Under the pieces are notes generated by a model. It ran no database searches. It had not been told where the DNA came from and saw only the letters and a program-made list of their open reading frames with translations. Positions 49,501-60,349 of a DNA stretch of 64,000 nucleotides are shown here, piece after piece. Origin of the DNA: Armillaria gallica (taxonomy: Eukaryota > Basidiomycota > Agaricomycetes > Agaricales > Physalacriaceae); NCBI GenBank assembly GCA_037576215.1, contig JBANDB010000005.1, positions 2,604,001 through 2,668,000 on the forward strand, written 5' to 3'. Numbering within the stretch: position 1 is the first letter of the stretch; each line of letters begins with the position of its first letter. Both the position numbers and the translations under genes were made by a program.

Positions 49501-50260
49501 CAAGGACTTTACAGAATGTGCACCCATGTCCTATGCTGCAGAAAGGGGATTTAAAGAGATTGTAGAGATATTATTGCAGTCAGATCAGGTTGATGTAGAT
49601 TGCAAGGATTCCACAGGACATACACCCTTGTCCTATGCTGTGGAGAACTGGTCTACACAGATTGTAGAGATGTTATTGCATTCAGATCGGGTTGATGTGA
49701 ATTGCAAGGACTCCACAGGATGTACACTCCTATTCTATGCTGTGAAAGGGAGGTCTGTGCAGGTTGTAAAAATGTTATTGCAGTCAGATTGGATTGATGT
49801 GAATTGCAAAGACTCCACAGAATGTACACTCCTGTCCTATGCTGTAAAAGAGTGGTCTACACAGGTTGTAGAGATGTTATTGCAGTCAGATCAGATTGAT
49901 GTGAATTGTAAGGACTCCACAGGACGTACACCCTTGTCTTATGCTGCAGAAGAGGGGTCTACATGGGTTGTAGAAATGTTATTGCAGTCAGATCAGGTTA
50001 ATGTGAATTGCAAGGACTCCATAGGACATACACCTTGTCCTATGCTGCAGAAAAGAGATTCAAAGAGATTGTAGAGATGTTATTGCAGTTGGATTGGGTC
50101 AATGTAAATTTCAAGGACTTCACAGGATGTACACCCTGTCCTATGCTGTAAAAGGGAGGTCTATGTGGGTTGTAGAGATGTTATTGCAGTTGAATTAGGT
50201 TGATGTGGATCGCAAGGACTCCATAAGATATACAATGCTATGCACTGGGGATCTGTTACA
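46572..50260 (+). pseudogene. HeLo-like/NACHT/ankyrin STAND gene, paralogue of the left copy, decayed
   Basis: Same exon plan as the left copy: exon 1 is 46572-47038; introns at 47508-47564 (57 nt) and 48157-48209 (53 nt) match the left copy in place and length. The N-terminus starts MAEALGIASSIVALID. Walker A reads GNLGVGKT, where the left copy has GGPGVGKT. Walker B is YIVLDALDEF. The linker FLLAGLHMDSLAQ..RRPLTVLELQHALA is present. In-frame stops lie at 47357 (TGA), 48101 (TGA) and 48550 (TAA). The last donor is lost: where the left copy has C-GTAAGT, this one has C-ATAAGT at 48583-48589. The ankyrin array (about nine units from 49.2 kb) ends in one-base deletions near 50032 and 50131 and a TAG near 50197. 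It cannot make a full protein. It may have been inactivated by methylation-linked mutation. Confidence 0.9.
49200..50200 (+). repeat. Tandem 102-bp ankyrin units of the right NACHT copy
   Basis: About nine to ten units of the pattern xTPLSYA-x7-VEMLLQSDQVDVNCKDSTG. The seven or so residues after YA vary (VHQWSRQ, AERGFVM, VKKRSMH, VENWSTQ, VKGRSVQ, AEEGSTW), as in the left copy. Two frameshifts break the last units. Confidence 0.9.
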
Positions 50261-50769
50261 TAGATACTGCCAGCCTCCACTTCACACTCAATTCAGCTTC
50301 AAGTCTAATTTGAATAAATCTACTATCAGCCTCTGGCTGCTTACCATTACTTTGCTTCATTTGATATTTTATTTATTATTTCATTTCACTATTTCATATA
50401 TTAATTCTAGAATCTAAATCTGATAGTGAACAGACCTCTGCCAGAGTCTATTAAACTCTAGCTCAAATTTACCTACTTATATCTATACTGTAGAATCACT
50501 TGTAGATACTCAGTTTAAATATCAACTTGGTTTAGCCAAATCTCTCTGACTGTAAGTCTGAATCTATCACTCTCAAGTCTGTGGCCTCTGCTTCATTGGA
50601 CTATTTCTAACTCTCATTCAAACTCTTCTCTCCACTCTATAATCTAACTTCAGGGCTTTGGCTTGAGGGTGACATTGCTAATAGCTTTGCCAAAGCCTAT
50701 GCACTCTGCTGAGCTCTGCTCATGCAAGTTATCTTAGTGTTACATGCATGACATGGACCTCTGCTGATG
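50261..50769. other. AT-rich intergenic DNA, no gene seen
   Basis: Follows the broken end of the ankyrin array; no conserved frame, repeat partner or RNA gene seen. Confidence 0.45.
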
Positions 50770-52390
50770 AGGCTGGTGACAGGCACTTGTGAAACTAAGC
50801 ATGGTCTAGCATGAACACACACTTAACCTACACTCAATTCCACTAAACACACACTCACACACAATCTCTTTAAGTGTAAAAGGGAGCAAGTAATTTAATT
50901 CTACTTGCGCTGATGAGCCTCTAGGCTCTGTGCACTCTGAAATTGTGGAAACAACCTACAATTTATCATCTATCTCCCTTGCATGGACTTTCAGTAAACC
51001 AAATATTGCAAGTCTGGCATAAGTTAAATCATATTAAACTTCCCACTCCACACAAACTTTTCCTTTGATATTCATGAGTCATTGTGTCTTGTGGCACATT
51101 GATCAACAATCCTTCCATAGTAAATTAAACACATGTTATTATTCTGAGCCTTTGCATGTGGATAGAGCTATATGGTCACAAGGTTTAACTATGTATATGC
51201 TATGCATGGCTATAGATTCTCAGGATACATATGGATGCATCTTATTTGGTTAGGACTATAGCAAGGATTAGTGATCTGCTAACTATGGATAAGTAAGTAG
51301 TAAGTAAATTAGTAACCTTCTGTAGTCTAGTTAACTACATGAACTTTTAATACATAATGCACAGTAGGGTAACACATAGCATAGTAAACTACAGTTACAA
51401 ATAGTTTGCTACACTCACTAATTGTGTACTGCAGTTATCAAGCCAAAGCAAAGTTTGCTTATTTAGCAAGTACAATTCTATAGTATAAAAGATAATAGAC
51501 AGTAGATAAAGAAGAAAAATAATTCCCTAAAGAATACATACACCATGCATATCACCCAATACACACAAATTAAAGTTAACATCTCTACATTCCTAAGAGA
51601 TACAACACTTTGCAAGCTTTCTAAAAACTTGCTAACTACTAAGTGTTAAATAACTTGATTCACATCCTCTTGTCAAAAACACAAGCAAGAATATCCTAAT
51701 AAGACTGCCTTGTTTGTCATTCTCATCTCATAAATTTGCATACCTGAAGACTTCAAAGAGGTAATCTGTAGCTAGGATTCTGAATCTTTAGTCTCTAACA
51801 TTAACAAAATACTGTTCCTATAAGTTAGGAACAATACTAATTCAAGTTCTCTAGTTAAACCAGCTCCATCTCTGCCTTTCTCTAAGAAAGTATGTGAGTA
51901 TAGGAGAAGATCTTCTACTGAAACCATAGCCAGGATTTTGACACCACATAGTTCATGCTACATCTAGGTTGTCTCCACTCAGCATACAACCACATTTATG
52001 CATTTCTTCCCTTTCAGGAAGTTTGTGTACATACCTTGAGTCTCTGAACAGCCTTCAGAGAATCATAACAAAGCATAGCAATACTTCATTACCTCACAAA
52101 AAGCTACAGTCATCACATGAAGGTGCAAGACTAGACTTGCTAAAACCTGCCTTCAGACTCTGTATTTGGCTACACTAGCCATTACAGGTCTTGTGTTTTC
52201 TGCCTGCAGGAGTCTATAGGTTCATCAGCACACTGACAGTATCTCAATATATTTCAGCAAGCTTGCTAGAACAATGCATGCAACAACATATAATTATCGA
52301 GCCAATCTTAAATTCTCTGTTTCCTTGAAGCTTTTACAAAAGAGTATGGTGAACCATGCAACTCTCAAGGCAAAAGATATTTCAAAAGAC
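50770..52390 (+). repeat. Repeat R2, copy b, split by the R3 insertion
   Basis: R2 blocks GTGAAACTAAG..GGTCTAGC to TTTAATTCTACTTGC (50770-50910) resume after the R3 element with ACACTGACAGTATCTCAATA (52229 on). Removing R3 and one GCAC copy restores the R2 order seen in copy c. Beyond 52390 the similarity to the other copies fades. Confidence 0.75.
50911..52227 (+). mobile_element. Solo-LTR-like element R3, copy 2 (1,317 bp)
   Basis: Same ends as copy 1 (TGATGAGCCT...AGGTTCATCA) and alignable throughout. It is flanked by GCGC (50907-50910) and GCAC (52228-52231); the uninterrupted R2 copy c has a single GCAC at this place, so the left flank has one A-to-G change. A TATA box (TATAAAAG) is near 51483. 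No coding capacity. Confidence 0.8.
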
Positions 52391-52813
52391 TAAACACACA
52401 GATATGCAGATCTGCAGGAATGACCACCCCCCAGAAAGGCTGATTAGTGAGCTCACTCCTTTCAATAAGCTTGATCTGCGCTTGCCTCAGTAGGATGAAC
52501 TTGGAGTTGAATCGCAACATAATGATGATAGCCATGTGCTCGCTTAATGAAAGAAGCATGGTGCCTGAAAATCCAGGGATAACCTTGTGCAAGGAAGAAA
52601 ATGGATAGATATCACAAGGCAGGCCTAGTACAAGGGTTTTAGCCAAGAGATTAGCAAGATTGCTAGGAATCTGAAAGACCCAATGGCCAATATGCCTAAG
52701 AAAGGAGCTGTCCACTAGAAAAGAGCTCTGGAAGAGAGATGCCACAGGTTTAATCATCAGTTTCCAAGATCATAAGCCTGTGGAGGTGACTTTTGACATG
52801 CACTGTCATCACA
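52391..52813. other. Sequence between the R2 arms
   Basis: A minus-strand frame of 130 codons (52757-52365) is open but shows no motif I recognise. It may be a fragment of a retroelement polyprotein. The evidence is too thin to call a gene. Confidence 0.35.
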
Positions 52814-53150
52814 TGGCATAGAGTACATCTTGAAGAGACCAATCAGAGATAGTCTGACTCACCTGCCAAGGAATACTGCAGCTGCAGCAGACTGACATCA
52901 AAAAACATAGAAATGCATTAAAAGATCTAGACCAGTTATCTTACTCATGGACTGTTTGTAATCACCTTTCACTTATAGTATATAAGTAGTTCAGTTAGCC
53001 AGTGTACGATTCAAGTTATTATTTGCCCTCTTCTCTGCTAAGGCACAGTGTGAACAGCTTGAGTTGCATTGAAAAGGTTTAGCTCAGAATCTGTGGGTCT
53101 CCTGCCTTGCATAGTGAGCCTACTAGTCGCTAGCTTTGGAAATCATAACA
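52814..53150 (+). repeat. LTR-like sequence
   Basis: Carries a TATATAAGTAG promoter at about 52981 and ends AAATCATAACA, like the gypsy LTR end GGGCATAACA at 54584. R2 sequence begins directly afterwards, as a leader would. The left end (TGTCATCACATGG, 52814) is a guess and no target duplication was found. Confidence 0.45.
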
Positions 53151-54131
53151 GACAAGTGCTGAGAGACTGTATTTTGGTGAGAGAGTCATTTGTTAGCTTC
53201 TGGACTTGTGCATTGTAGCAAGCTCACAGAAATAGAATCAGAGAGAGATTTTGGATAATAAACTTCAGTTCACTTGAGATAAATAAGAGATCTGGAGGCA
53301 GTGAAGCTGCACTGGCCTTGAGAGTATACTTGGTTACATCTGAAAGAAAATCTGTTCCATTTTTGGTGCAGTGTAAGAGAGAATTGGAGGTTTTGTGCAG
53401 GAATTGGCCAGATTGGGCTGCTCTGTAACAGCTGCACAAGGTGTAGTAGGTGTGCACTGGCTGAAAGAAATCTGGTGGTACCTTGTTACTTAGTGAGCTC
53501 ACTGAGTGCAAGACCTGTTTGTTTGAGGGTTTATTGTGTTTTGTTTGAGAGTGCTGAGGGCCTCATGTGTGACAGGTTGGGATTCAGGTTTAGCGGACTA
53601 GAGAAAGGCAAAGGTGTGTGCAGTTGGACCTAGCAGCACTTTGTACTAGTGAGCTCACTGGACAGACTTTTGTTGTGACCAGTTGGGACTCAGGTTTAGC
53701 AAGCTAAGAAGAAGGTGAAGTCATGTGCAGTTGGACCTAGCAGTAATTTATACTTAGTGAGCTTACTGTGTGAACTGTGTCATTTTCATGGATCTGTGTG
53801 TCTGTTTGTATAAATTATAAAAAGTCTTTGCCTTGAGAGTTGTGTGGTTCATCATGCTCTCTTGTAAAAAGCTTCAGAGGAGAAATAAAGAGAACTTGAG
53901 ATATTGCTGGTGACTTTGCATTGCATTGGGCCATTGAGAGAGAGCTTTTGAGATTCATTGAGATACTGTCAGTGTGCAAGTAGAATTAAATTCCTTGCTC
54001 CCCTCCACACTTATAGCGATTGGTGTGTGTGTGTTAGTGGGATTGAGTGTAGGTTTGGTGTGTGTTTACGCTAGGCCACTCTTAGTTTCACCAGTGCACA
54101 CCACAAAGCTCCACACTGCTCCATTGGTCAG
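53151..54131 (-). repeat. Repeat R2, copy c (inverted)
   Basis: Read on the minus strand it shows the same block order as copies a and b (GTGAAACTAAG..GTGGCCTAGC to TCTCTTACACTG). Copies b and c form inverted arms of about 1 kb around 52.39-53.15 kb. It has a TG-rich microsatellite at 54020-54033 matching the CA run of copy a. Confidence 0.75.
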
Positions 54132-54199
54132 ACTGGAATCTCAGTTTGAGTTTGACACCACTAAACAGACTAGTCAGAAATTTACATTGATGGCAAGAT

Positions 54200-54584
54200 T
54201 GTTACGATTTTTCCTTATTTAATCTTCAGCACCTATCTAATCTTTAGCGCTTTGCTTATCTTGATCTTATCTCCATGACCGAATCGTACAACTTCAGCAT
54301 TTCAACTGTACTCATGACACCCACATGGTTTCCATGCTTCTGACATGACTTTGACAGTTCTATTCTTAACTAGGACATTTCGTATATAAGTAACTATGTT
54401 TTCATCTTGTAACTCTAGCTTTGAGCTAAGTTAATACATACCGGACTTACTCTATCCTTGCCCTCACCGAGATCTAAGTGTTATACCACCTTGATAGCCC
54501 ACTCTGTGCCACCCCAGGTGATTGTCCAAACACGAGACAGCCTTTGGTCAGCCTAGTTGGTTATCCCCAAGTCTGGGCATAACA
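54200..54584 (+). repeat. 5' LTR of a Ty3/gypsy element (385 bp)
   Basis: Starts TGTTACGATTT and ends GGGCATAACA, with TATATAAGTAA at about 54382 and the AGCTTTGAGCTAA phrase shared with the LTR at 1249. The gag-pol region follows in the same orientation. The 3' LTR lies beyond the window. Confidence 0.85.
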
Positions 54585-54879
54585 ATTAGCTCAAAGCTTT
54601 TCCACATTTCCCTCATCGCTAGCTGAAGGGAAACCTCTATGCAACCCAACGAATTGAAACTGGTCCAGATCACCGAAGAAAAGAATGCCTCCCTCACCAC
54701 CATCCTAACCACATACCTCATTGCCATCTACGCCAAGGTAGAGAAAGACAAATCACGGAAAACCTAAACCCTGATAATGCCGTGTTCATCCTCTTAACCA
54801 CCACAATCCTCTTCTTCCTCCTCTTTCTCATCGCCTACTATGAACACCTTGAATACCAATCCCTTGACCCCACAAATAA

Positions 54880-55800
54880 CACCTGACCTGACTATGACCC
54901 AATTCCTCGCAATCGCAATGACCCTCACAGGGATTGTCCTTGTCACCTTTTTCTCAGCCCTAATTGCCTTCACTTACAGGCAGCAGATCCAGAATTTCCT
55001 ACAATGACATGGGCTCCTAGTCCCTGACAGGATCCCCTACGACCTCAACCAGGCTCCATTCCTGAGACACTATGTCCTCCCCCAACAGAGGCAACACATC
55101 GTCAGTGTCTGACAATGACATGCCCGGTCCACCACCGTCCTTTCCTCCTCAAACGAATTCTTCTTGAGTTGGGAGAAATCCATTCTGGTCCAACGAAACG
55201 TGATCCCAGGACCCTCGAACACCTGCCAAACCCTGACACCTGACGCCACTCTGCAGGACAGGGACATATGAGCTAATGATGCACCAAATGCAGGGGGCAG
55301 CACAGCGACTGCTGTCCACGACCCTGAATACCCCACAGGAACATGGAGACCAGACCACATCCCCGAACTTTACCGGGTATGGGACCAACCTGTGGCCCCT
55401 CCCAATGTACCCAGTTTCTCTGCAGAGGACCTTGACATACCTGAGGTCATCACCATTCACAGTACCGATAGCAAACCCGTACCACTGTACCCAGGTGGGC
55501 CCCTCCCAAGAAATAATGCCAGGGTACTCATTCCCCACCCTAACCGAGCCACCCGCATCTTCCTTTGGGGACATGCTCTCCTACAATGACCATGGGGCTG
55601 GTTCCCCTTGGAGTCAGATGCATCGGACACTGACTCCAAGATGCCTGACTTCTTTACCCACCGAGCAACTCAGCAACTTGCTGGGCCTAGTGGACTTGAT
55701 CCACTTTGATACGATTACCACGGGCGACCCACTTTACCCCCATGGGTTCGATTATGAGTGGCCTGAACTCGCCCCAGTCGACTGAGAGATTCTCAGCCCG
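54880..55800 (+). pseudogene. Upstream gag-like frame of the gypsy element, broken by TGA codons
   Basis: A frame starting near 54895 (MTQFLAIAMTLTG) opens with a strongly hydrophobic segment (VLVTFFSALIAFTY) and continues to about 55800 through PDRIPYDLNQAPFLRHYVLP, ELYRVWDQPV and PRNNARVLIPHPNRATRIF. All its stops before about 55845 are TGA (for instance after QNFLQ, HIVSV, LQDRDI and HALLQ). A hydrophobic N-terminal segment is unusual for a gag protein. The product is not assigned. Confidence 0.55.
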
Positions 55801-55809
55801 GTGATGTGC

Positions 55810-57150
55810 TTGGTAACAGCGAGTGGCAAATGGACTAGAGGCTGGCAATGAACACCAACAACACTAAACCAATCACTAACTCTACACTTATCACCAATGT
55901 ATTGAATTCGGGCATTTTGAGTATGATAGAAGCACTCTGCAGACTTCAATAATCAAGGAAAGTTGTTTATAGATGTTTTATTTCGTTACTAGTGAGCTAT
56001 ACAAGCGTACTACTTGCACTAGTGGGGTTGGTAAGACACAATTGGATGAATAGTGACTCGACTTGAGCTACTGCGCTCGCTCTGACTGGGACTGCTTTGA
56101 ACTAGTGGCTCTCTTGGCCCTATAATGTCTTACAAGTGAATAAACACTTGACTAGTCGCTTTCTAGGCAGACTAGTGGCGCTCTTGGCCTAAGAATAATA
56201 CTTTAAACTTTGAAAACTCGCTTGAACTAACTTCAAAACACTCTTGGCCTTTGCAGGACACAAAAGATTGCTCTAAGACACTTCTATTCACTCAATGCTA
56301 TGGGTAACTTAGTGACTAGTAGCCACTTCGTCGAGGTTAAGTACAAAAGCCTTTAATTGGAGCACTAGATACTGACTAGTAGGTCACAATTGCGGGGATG
56401 GCTTGCCTGAGCCATGCGTGTGCCTATTCTACTACTTATATACTGACAAACAAGGTACGATCAAGATATAAATAACTGACTAGAGGGGTATTATTGATAA
56501 GGATTTCTTGGCTAGTCACGAATAATGGTGAATAATCATGCAATAGTCGGTCTAGAAATGGTCGCTTGCTGACTAGTGGGCCTAGGAGCTCCACTAGCAG
56601 TTGAGTTCCATGTTCTGGGCCCAGCAACGCTCCACTAGTGCCAAGGATAAATGACTAGCCAAGGCGAGCATGCCTGTAACAGCTGTCAATTGTGATCGAA
56701 GGCGCAGCCCAGCTATACTAGTACCGATTGCAATGGATCTGTGTTGCGCTTAGTCAGATTTGCCTCAAGGTTAATCCATTGCTAATTCATTTCTAAGTCC
56801 TGTTTCAAGATTGCCGCGTAACTAGTTAACCTGACTTAGGCGTTTATGCCCAGATCAGCTCGCTAGTGACCAAACTTCACAAGATTTGTGTCCTCTGCTT
56901 CTTGTTTGGTGCGCTAGTCGCGTTACTTGTCCACTAGTGGCCGTATTCACTTAGCCCTGTTAGCATTCAAGTCACTAGTATGGCCAGCTGGTAGATTTAA
57001 CCCACTAGTGGTATCACATCTAAGTCCTGGCTCTACTAGTCACATACTAGTCTAACTATCAGCTCGAAGCCTCAGCTATAGTCTTCTAAGTATCACTAAT
57101 GTAAGATAGATATGCAATAGTATTATTATAAAATCGCAAAATCTAGGTGT
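55810..57150. repeat. ACTAGT-rich non-coding insertion within the gypsy gag region
   Basis: Between about 55985 and 57060 the hexamer ACTAGT occurs about 16 times, plus several CTAGT near-matches, often as CACTAGTGG or TGACTAGTCG. Gag-like coding sequence lies on both sides, so this is best read as an insertion. The ends and any target duplication are not resolved, and there is no open frame of interest. Confidence 0.65.
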
Positions 57151-58915
57151 GAACACGTAGACAGCATATCACTGGAATGTACCACTGCCTACGAGCTCAG
57201 GTGGCAGGACCTTGAGCGACGGTTCAAATACAGGAACCGACAAGTTCAAGAGCCCATGGACCTATACCTTGTGCTCTCTCGGGGAGACCCGATCACAGAG
57301 CTGAGAAGCGAGAGAACCATCAAGGCCCGGATTTTCGCCAACCAAAACAGGGAACTATACCCGCCAGCCCCAGGAGACTGCATATGAGACGTATGCATCA
57401 GAACACCTGAAGAGCAGAGGCAGCTCAAGGATGCCCTTCGACCTTGGGCAGAGTGACAGAACGATTGGCTCCAAAGGGCCGATCATTGATGGGTTTCACT
57501 TTGATGAAGCCACATTCGGGGTCAGTTTCATACCCTCCCAGTATGCCAAGGGCTACCATGGAAACCCTCAGCCCCTTTCCGACTCGCCCCCCAACCCACG
57601 CTGACCCGGTTACTACACCAGTCCCATGACAAGCCAAAGATTTGTGGCCGCTATCAATGAAGAAATGGGGGCAGAAGGAGCTGAACAAGGGGGAGTGCCT
57701 ACAAACAAGCAGTGCTTACAACAGCTGCTCGACCAAGTAGTGCAGATGTGCACCCAGAACCTGCAGCTCCAACAAGAGCTTGCAGACTCTAGGAAAGGAA
57801 AGGATATTGGTCGAGGATGACCCCCATACCCCAGGCCACCAAGGGACAGACACTCGGTGCCACGACCCCCGAACTATCAAGGCCCCCCTGAATTCAGACC
57901 CATGGGCTCTTGGGCCATTGACCGACCACCGCCCCTCACAGGGATCAAGCCAGTCCTCCTCAGTGTCCCCGCCAAGTTCAAAGGGGAGCACGATGACATT
58001 GACCAGTTTCTAGGGGATTGCCAGACATACTTTGAGATGTTCCGACAATATTTCCCTCTCCACTCGCAGATGGTGGTATGTGCCACCTCTCTACTCGAAG
58101 GGCCCACCCAGGATTGGTGAGTACATTAGCGTGATGGGTACTGGTACGTGCCCCCCGATGATGATGACGAAGATGAAGCAGGACCCCGGTATTGATATCC
58201 CTGATGGGATGACATTACCAACCTGTTCTGCGAACAGTTCCGGGACCCCGCCATTGAAGAAGTACACAAGAAGGAGATGGGAGAGCTACGCATGGGAACC
58301 CTCCCTGCTCATGTCTTCTTCCGCAAGATGGAGCGACTGGCCAAGCTGGCCAACCGACAGGAAGACAAGTCCGACCGAGGAGTCCTCATTCGCGCTGTAC
58401 GATAAGGGATCCCCCCCGGATATGCCTCCATCATTGCCAATATCGGCATGGGCATCCCGCACACCTACCCCAAATGGAAGCACCAAGTCCTCCTCATGTA
58501 TGAGGAGTGACAGAAGCAGTATGTCTACAATCAGACACATGGGAATGACCAACGTGCAGACAAGAGGCCCCCACCGAACCAGAAACAAATTACCACCACC
58601 AGTATCCATAAGAGCACTACAGGTGGCACGACAAGTTCCTCAGCGGGCAAAGGCACTGGCAATGACAAAGGGCACGACTCGACAGGGAGGTGGATTAGCC
58701 AGGAAGGCACAATGTATGGGGGAAGGGGAGAACCAATGCAGATAGATGCCAAGAAGCAGAAGCAGCACAGTGAAGGGCATTGCTTCCGATGCGATGAGAA
58801 GGGGCATCTGAGTAGAGATTGCCCATGCAAGAAACAGGAGGTATGTGCAGTGGAGATGGTTCCAACGGAACCACTCTCCCAGGACACTAAGATTGAGGAG
58901 GTAAAAGATTAGGTC
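57150..58915 (+). pseudogene. gag of the gypsy element, with CCHC zinc knuckle
   Basis: Capsid-like coding follows in several frames: CTTAYELRWQDLERRFKYRN (57.18 kb), then KFKGEHDDIDQFLGDCQTYF (57.97 kb), then LFCEQFRDPAIEEVHKKEMG with HVFFRKMERLAKLANRQ (58.22-58.36 kb). The nucleocapsid knuckle CFRCDEKGHLSRDC (58781-58822) fits C-x2-C-x4-H-x4-C. Stops in the first part are TGA. A frameshift follows TQDW at about 58118. Gag would package the RNA; this one is broken. Confidence 0.85.
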
Positions 58916-60340
58916 ATCAAGCACTCAATTCCGCTGTGACGACCAAGGACTTACATACTGTGGTATGCTCTTCTCCCGTTGGCCAGTCTGACCCATTATT
59001 TTCATGTACAGACACTTTACATATCGTGCATTCGAATATACCCCCACCCCACCATGAGGGGCGGGCCTTTATGACTTCTACTCCTGACTGACACCCAGTA
59101 TTAGAATCAATGAACCGATACAGTATCCTTCCAATGGAAGGAACTAACAATTTCCCTTCTGTAGGACTAGCGCCTCTCAAAGGGTTGAATGACCTGCCTG
59201 CCAGGGCACAAGCAAAGGCGACGACCATTGCTGGGCATGGGGCAGAGAGCCCCACGAAGTGTTTGGCAAGTAACTCATCGCGAGCAAAAGCATTAGACGA
59301 AAAGCCACCTACCATAGTGACATCCATAGGGGCACTGACGTGCCAGTCAAGTGACTCCTTTAGGGTATGCAAAGCAATGAATGTGGCACTGCCATGATGT
59401 GGAACAAGGGAACAAGCACCTTCTATGGAGGGTCTCGCCCCCCTTGACGAAGCAGCCCCGCGATTGGGGAATACTGCAAGGAATGGGATCAAGACTGTGC
59501 ACAGCGGACCAATTGCGCAGGCTTCGGCCTTGCAGCAGAGCAAGAGTCCCAGGAGCACAGACCCGCACCAGGATGAGGGTGTTGGGCACTCGATTGATGG
59601 ATGCCCTAGGTGGGATCTGAACGATTCGCTAAGTCCCGAGGGAGCCGGCCGGGCTGGTAAGACCGTTCATTCGGCACAAGTTGAGCCTGCTGTCATTCGC
59701 GATGGCCCCAAGGTCAAGTCGAACTTGCAGCAATCCTACTCCTCCAATGAGGTATGGCATGCTCTCCCTCTAAGCGGTCCCAAAGAAGACCAGCAAGTAG
59801 CAAGAACTGTTGGATGCACAACAGCCCCAACCAAAGCAGCTGAGAGGAGGGAAGCCGCTAGCACCCAGGCAGTAAAGAGGGGGCATTCGGTAACTATGAT
59901 AAAGGTTCCTGATGAAGATAACCATGTCTCTTTCCAGAGATGGCTTGCCACTGGCAGCCCAACGATTTCACTGAAATTCCACCCTGCAACACTTCCGATG
60001 CCACCAGAGACACCACTGACAACGAATAGCCCACTCCCTAACGAGGGGGTGGGCTCAAACAACATTAGGAAGACTGAGGTGACCTCACCAACGGTAGCTA
60101 TGCCCCTTGCAGCTAGTGTGAAGGTTCAGGAGTCCCCTCACCAATGGATGAAACCCTTCGAGGTCGACTGGATGCTACGAGCAGTACGAGAAGCCCAAAA
60201 CGACAATGCTGCTCACATGGCACTCACCCTCTGGATTCATCATGACAAGTTCGCCGAATTGACCGACGAACTACTAGCAGAGCTACAAAGGGAAGGGGAG
60301 CTTGCCAGGGAACACCTCTACAAACTTCGATGACTGCCCC
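58916..60340 (+). other. Spacer between gag and protease
   Basis: A plus-strand frame of 302 codons (59425-60333) is open and in the element's orientation. Its content is low in hallmark motifs: polar, with Pro/Thr/Ser-rich stretches and an acidic/helical end (DWMLRAVREAQNDNAAH). It could be a linker domain of the polyprotein. No function assigned. Confidence 0.5.
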
Positions 60341-60349
60341 GTATCATTC

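Noticed and set aside
52365..52757. 130-codon minus-strand frame as a gene
   Set aside because: No recognisable domain, located between repeat arms and without a promoter or conserved neighbour.
55276..55785. 169-codon plus-strand frame as a gene
   Set aside because: Another frame over the same stretch reads as gag-like sequence broken only by TGA; this frame has no motif.
59425..60333. 302-codon frame as a separate host gene
   Set aside because: It lies between gag and protease of the gypsy element in the same orientation, so it is most likely a polyprotein linker.
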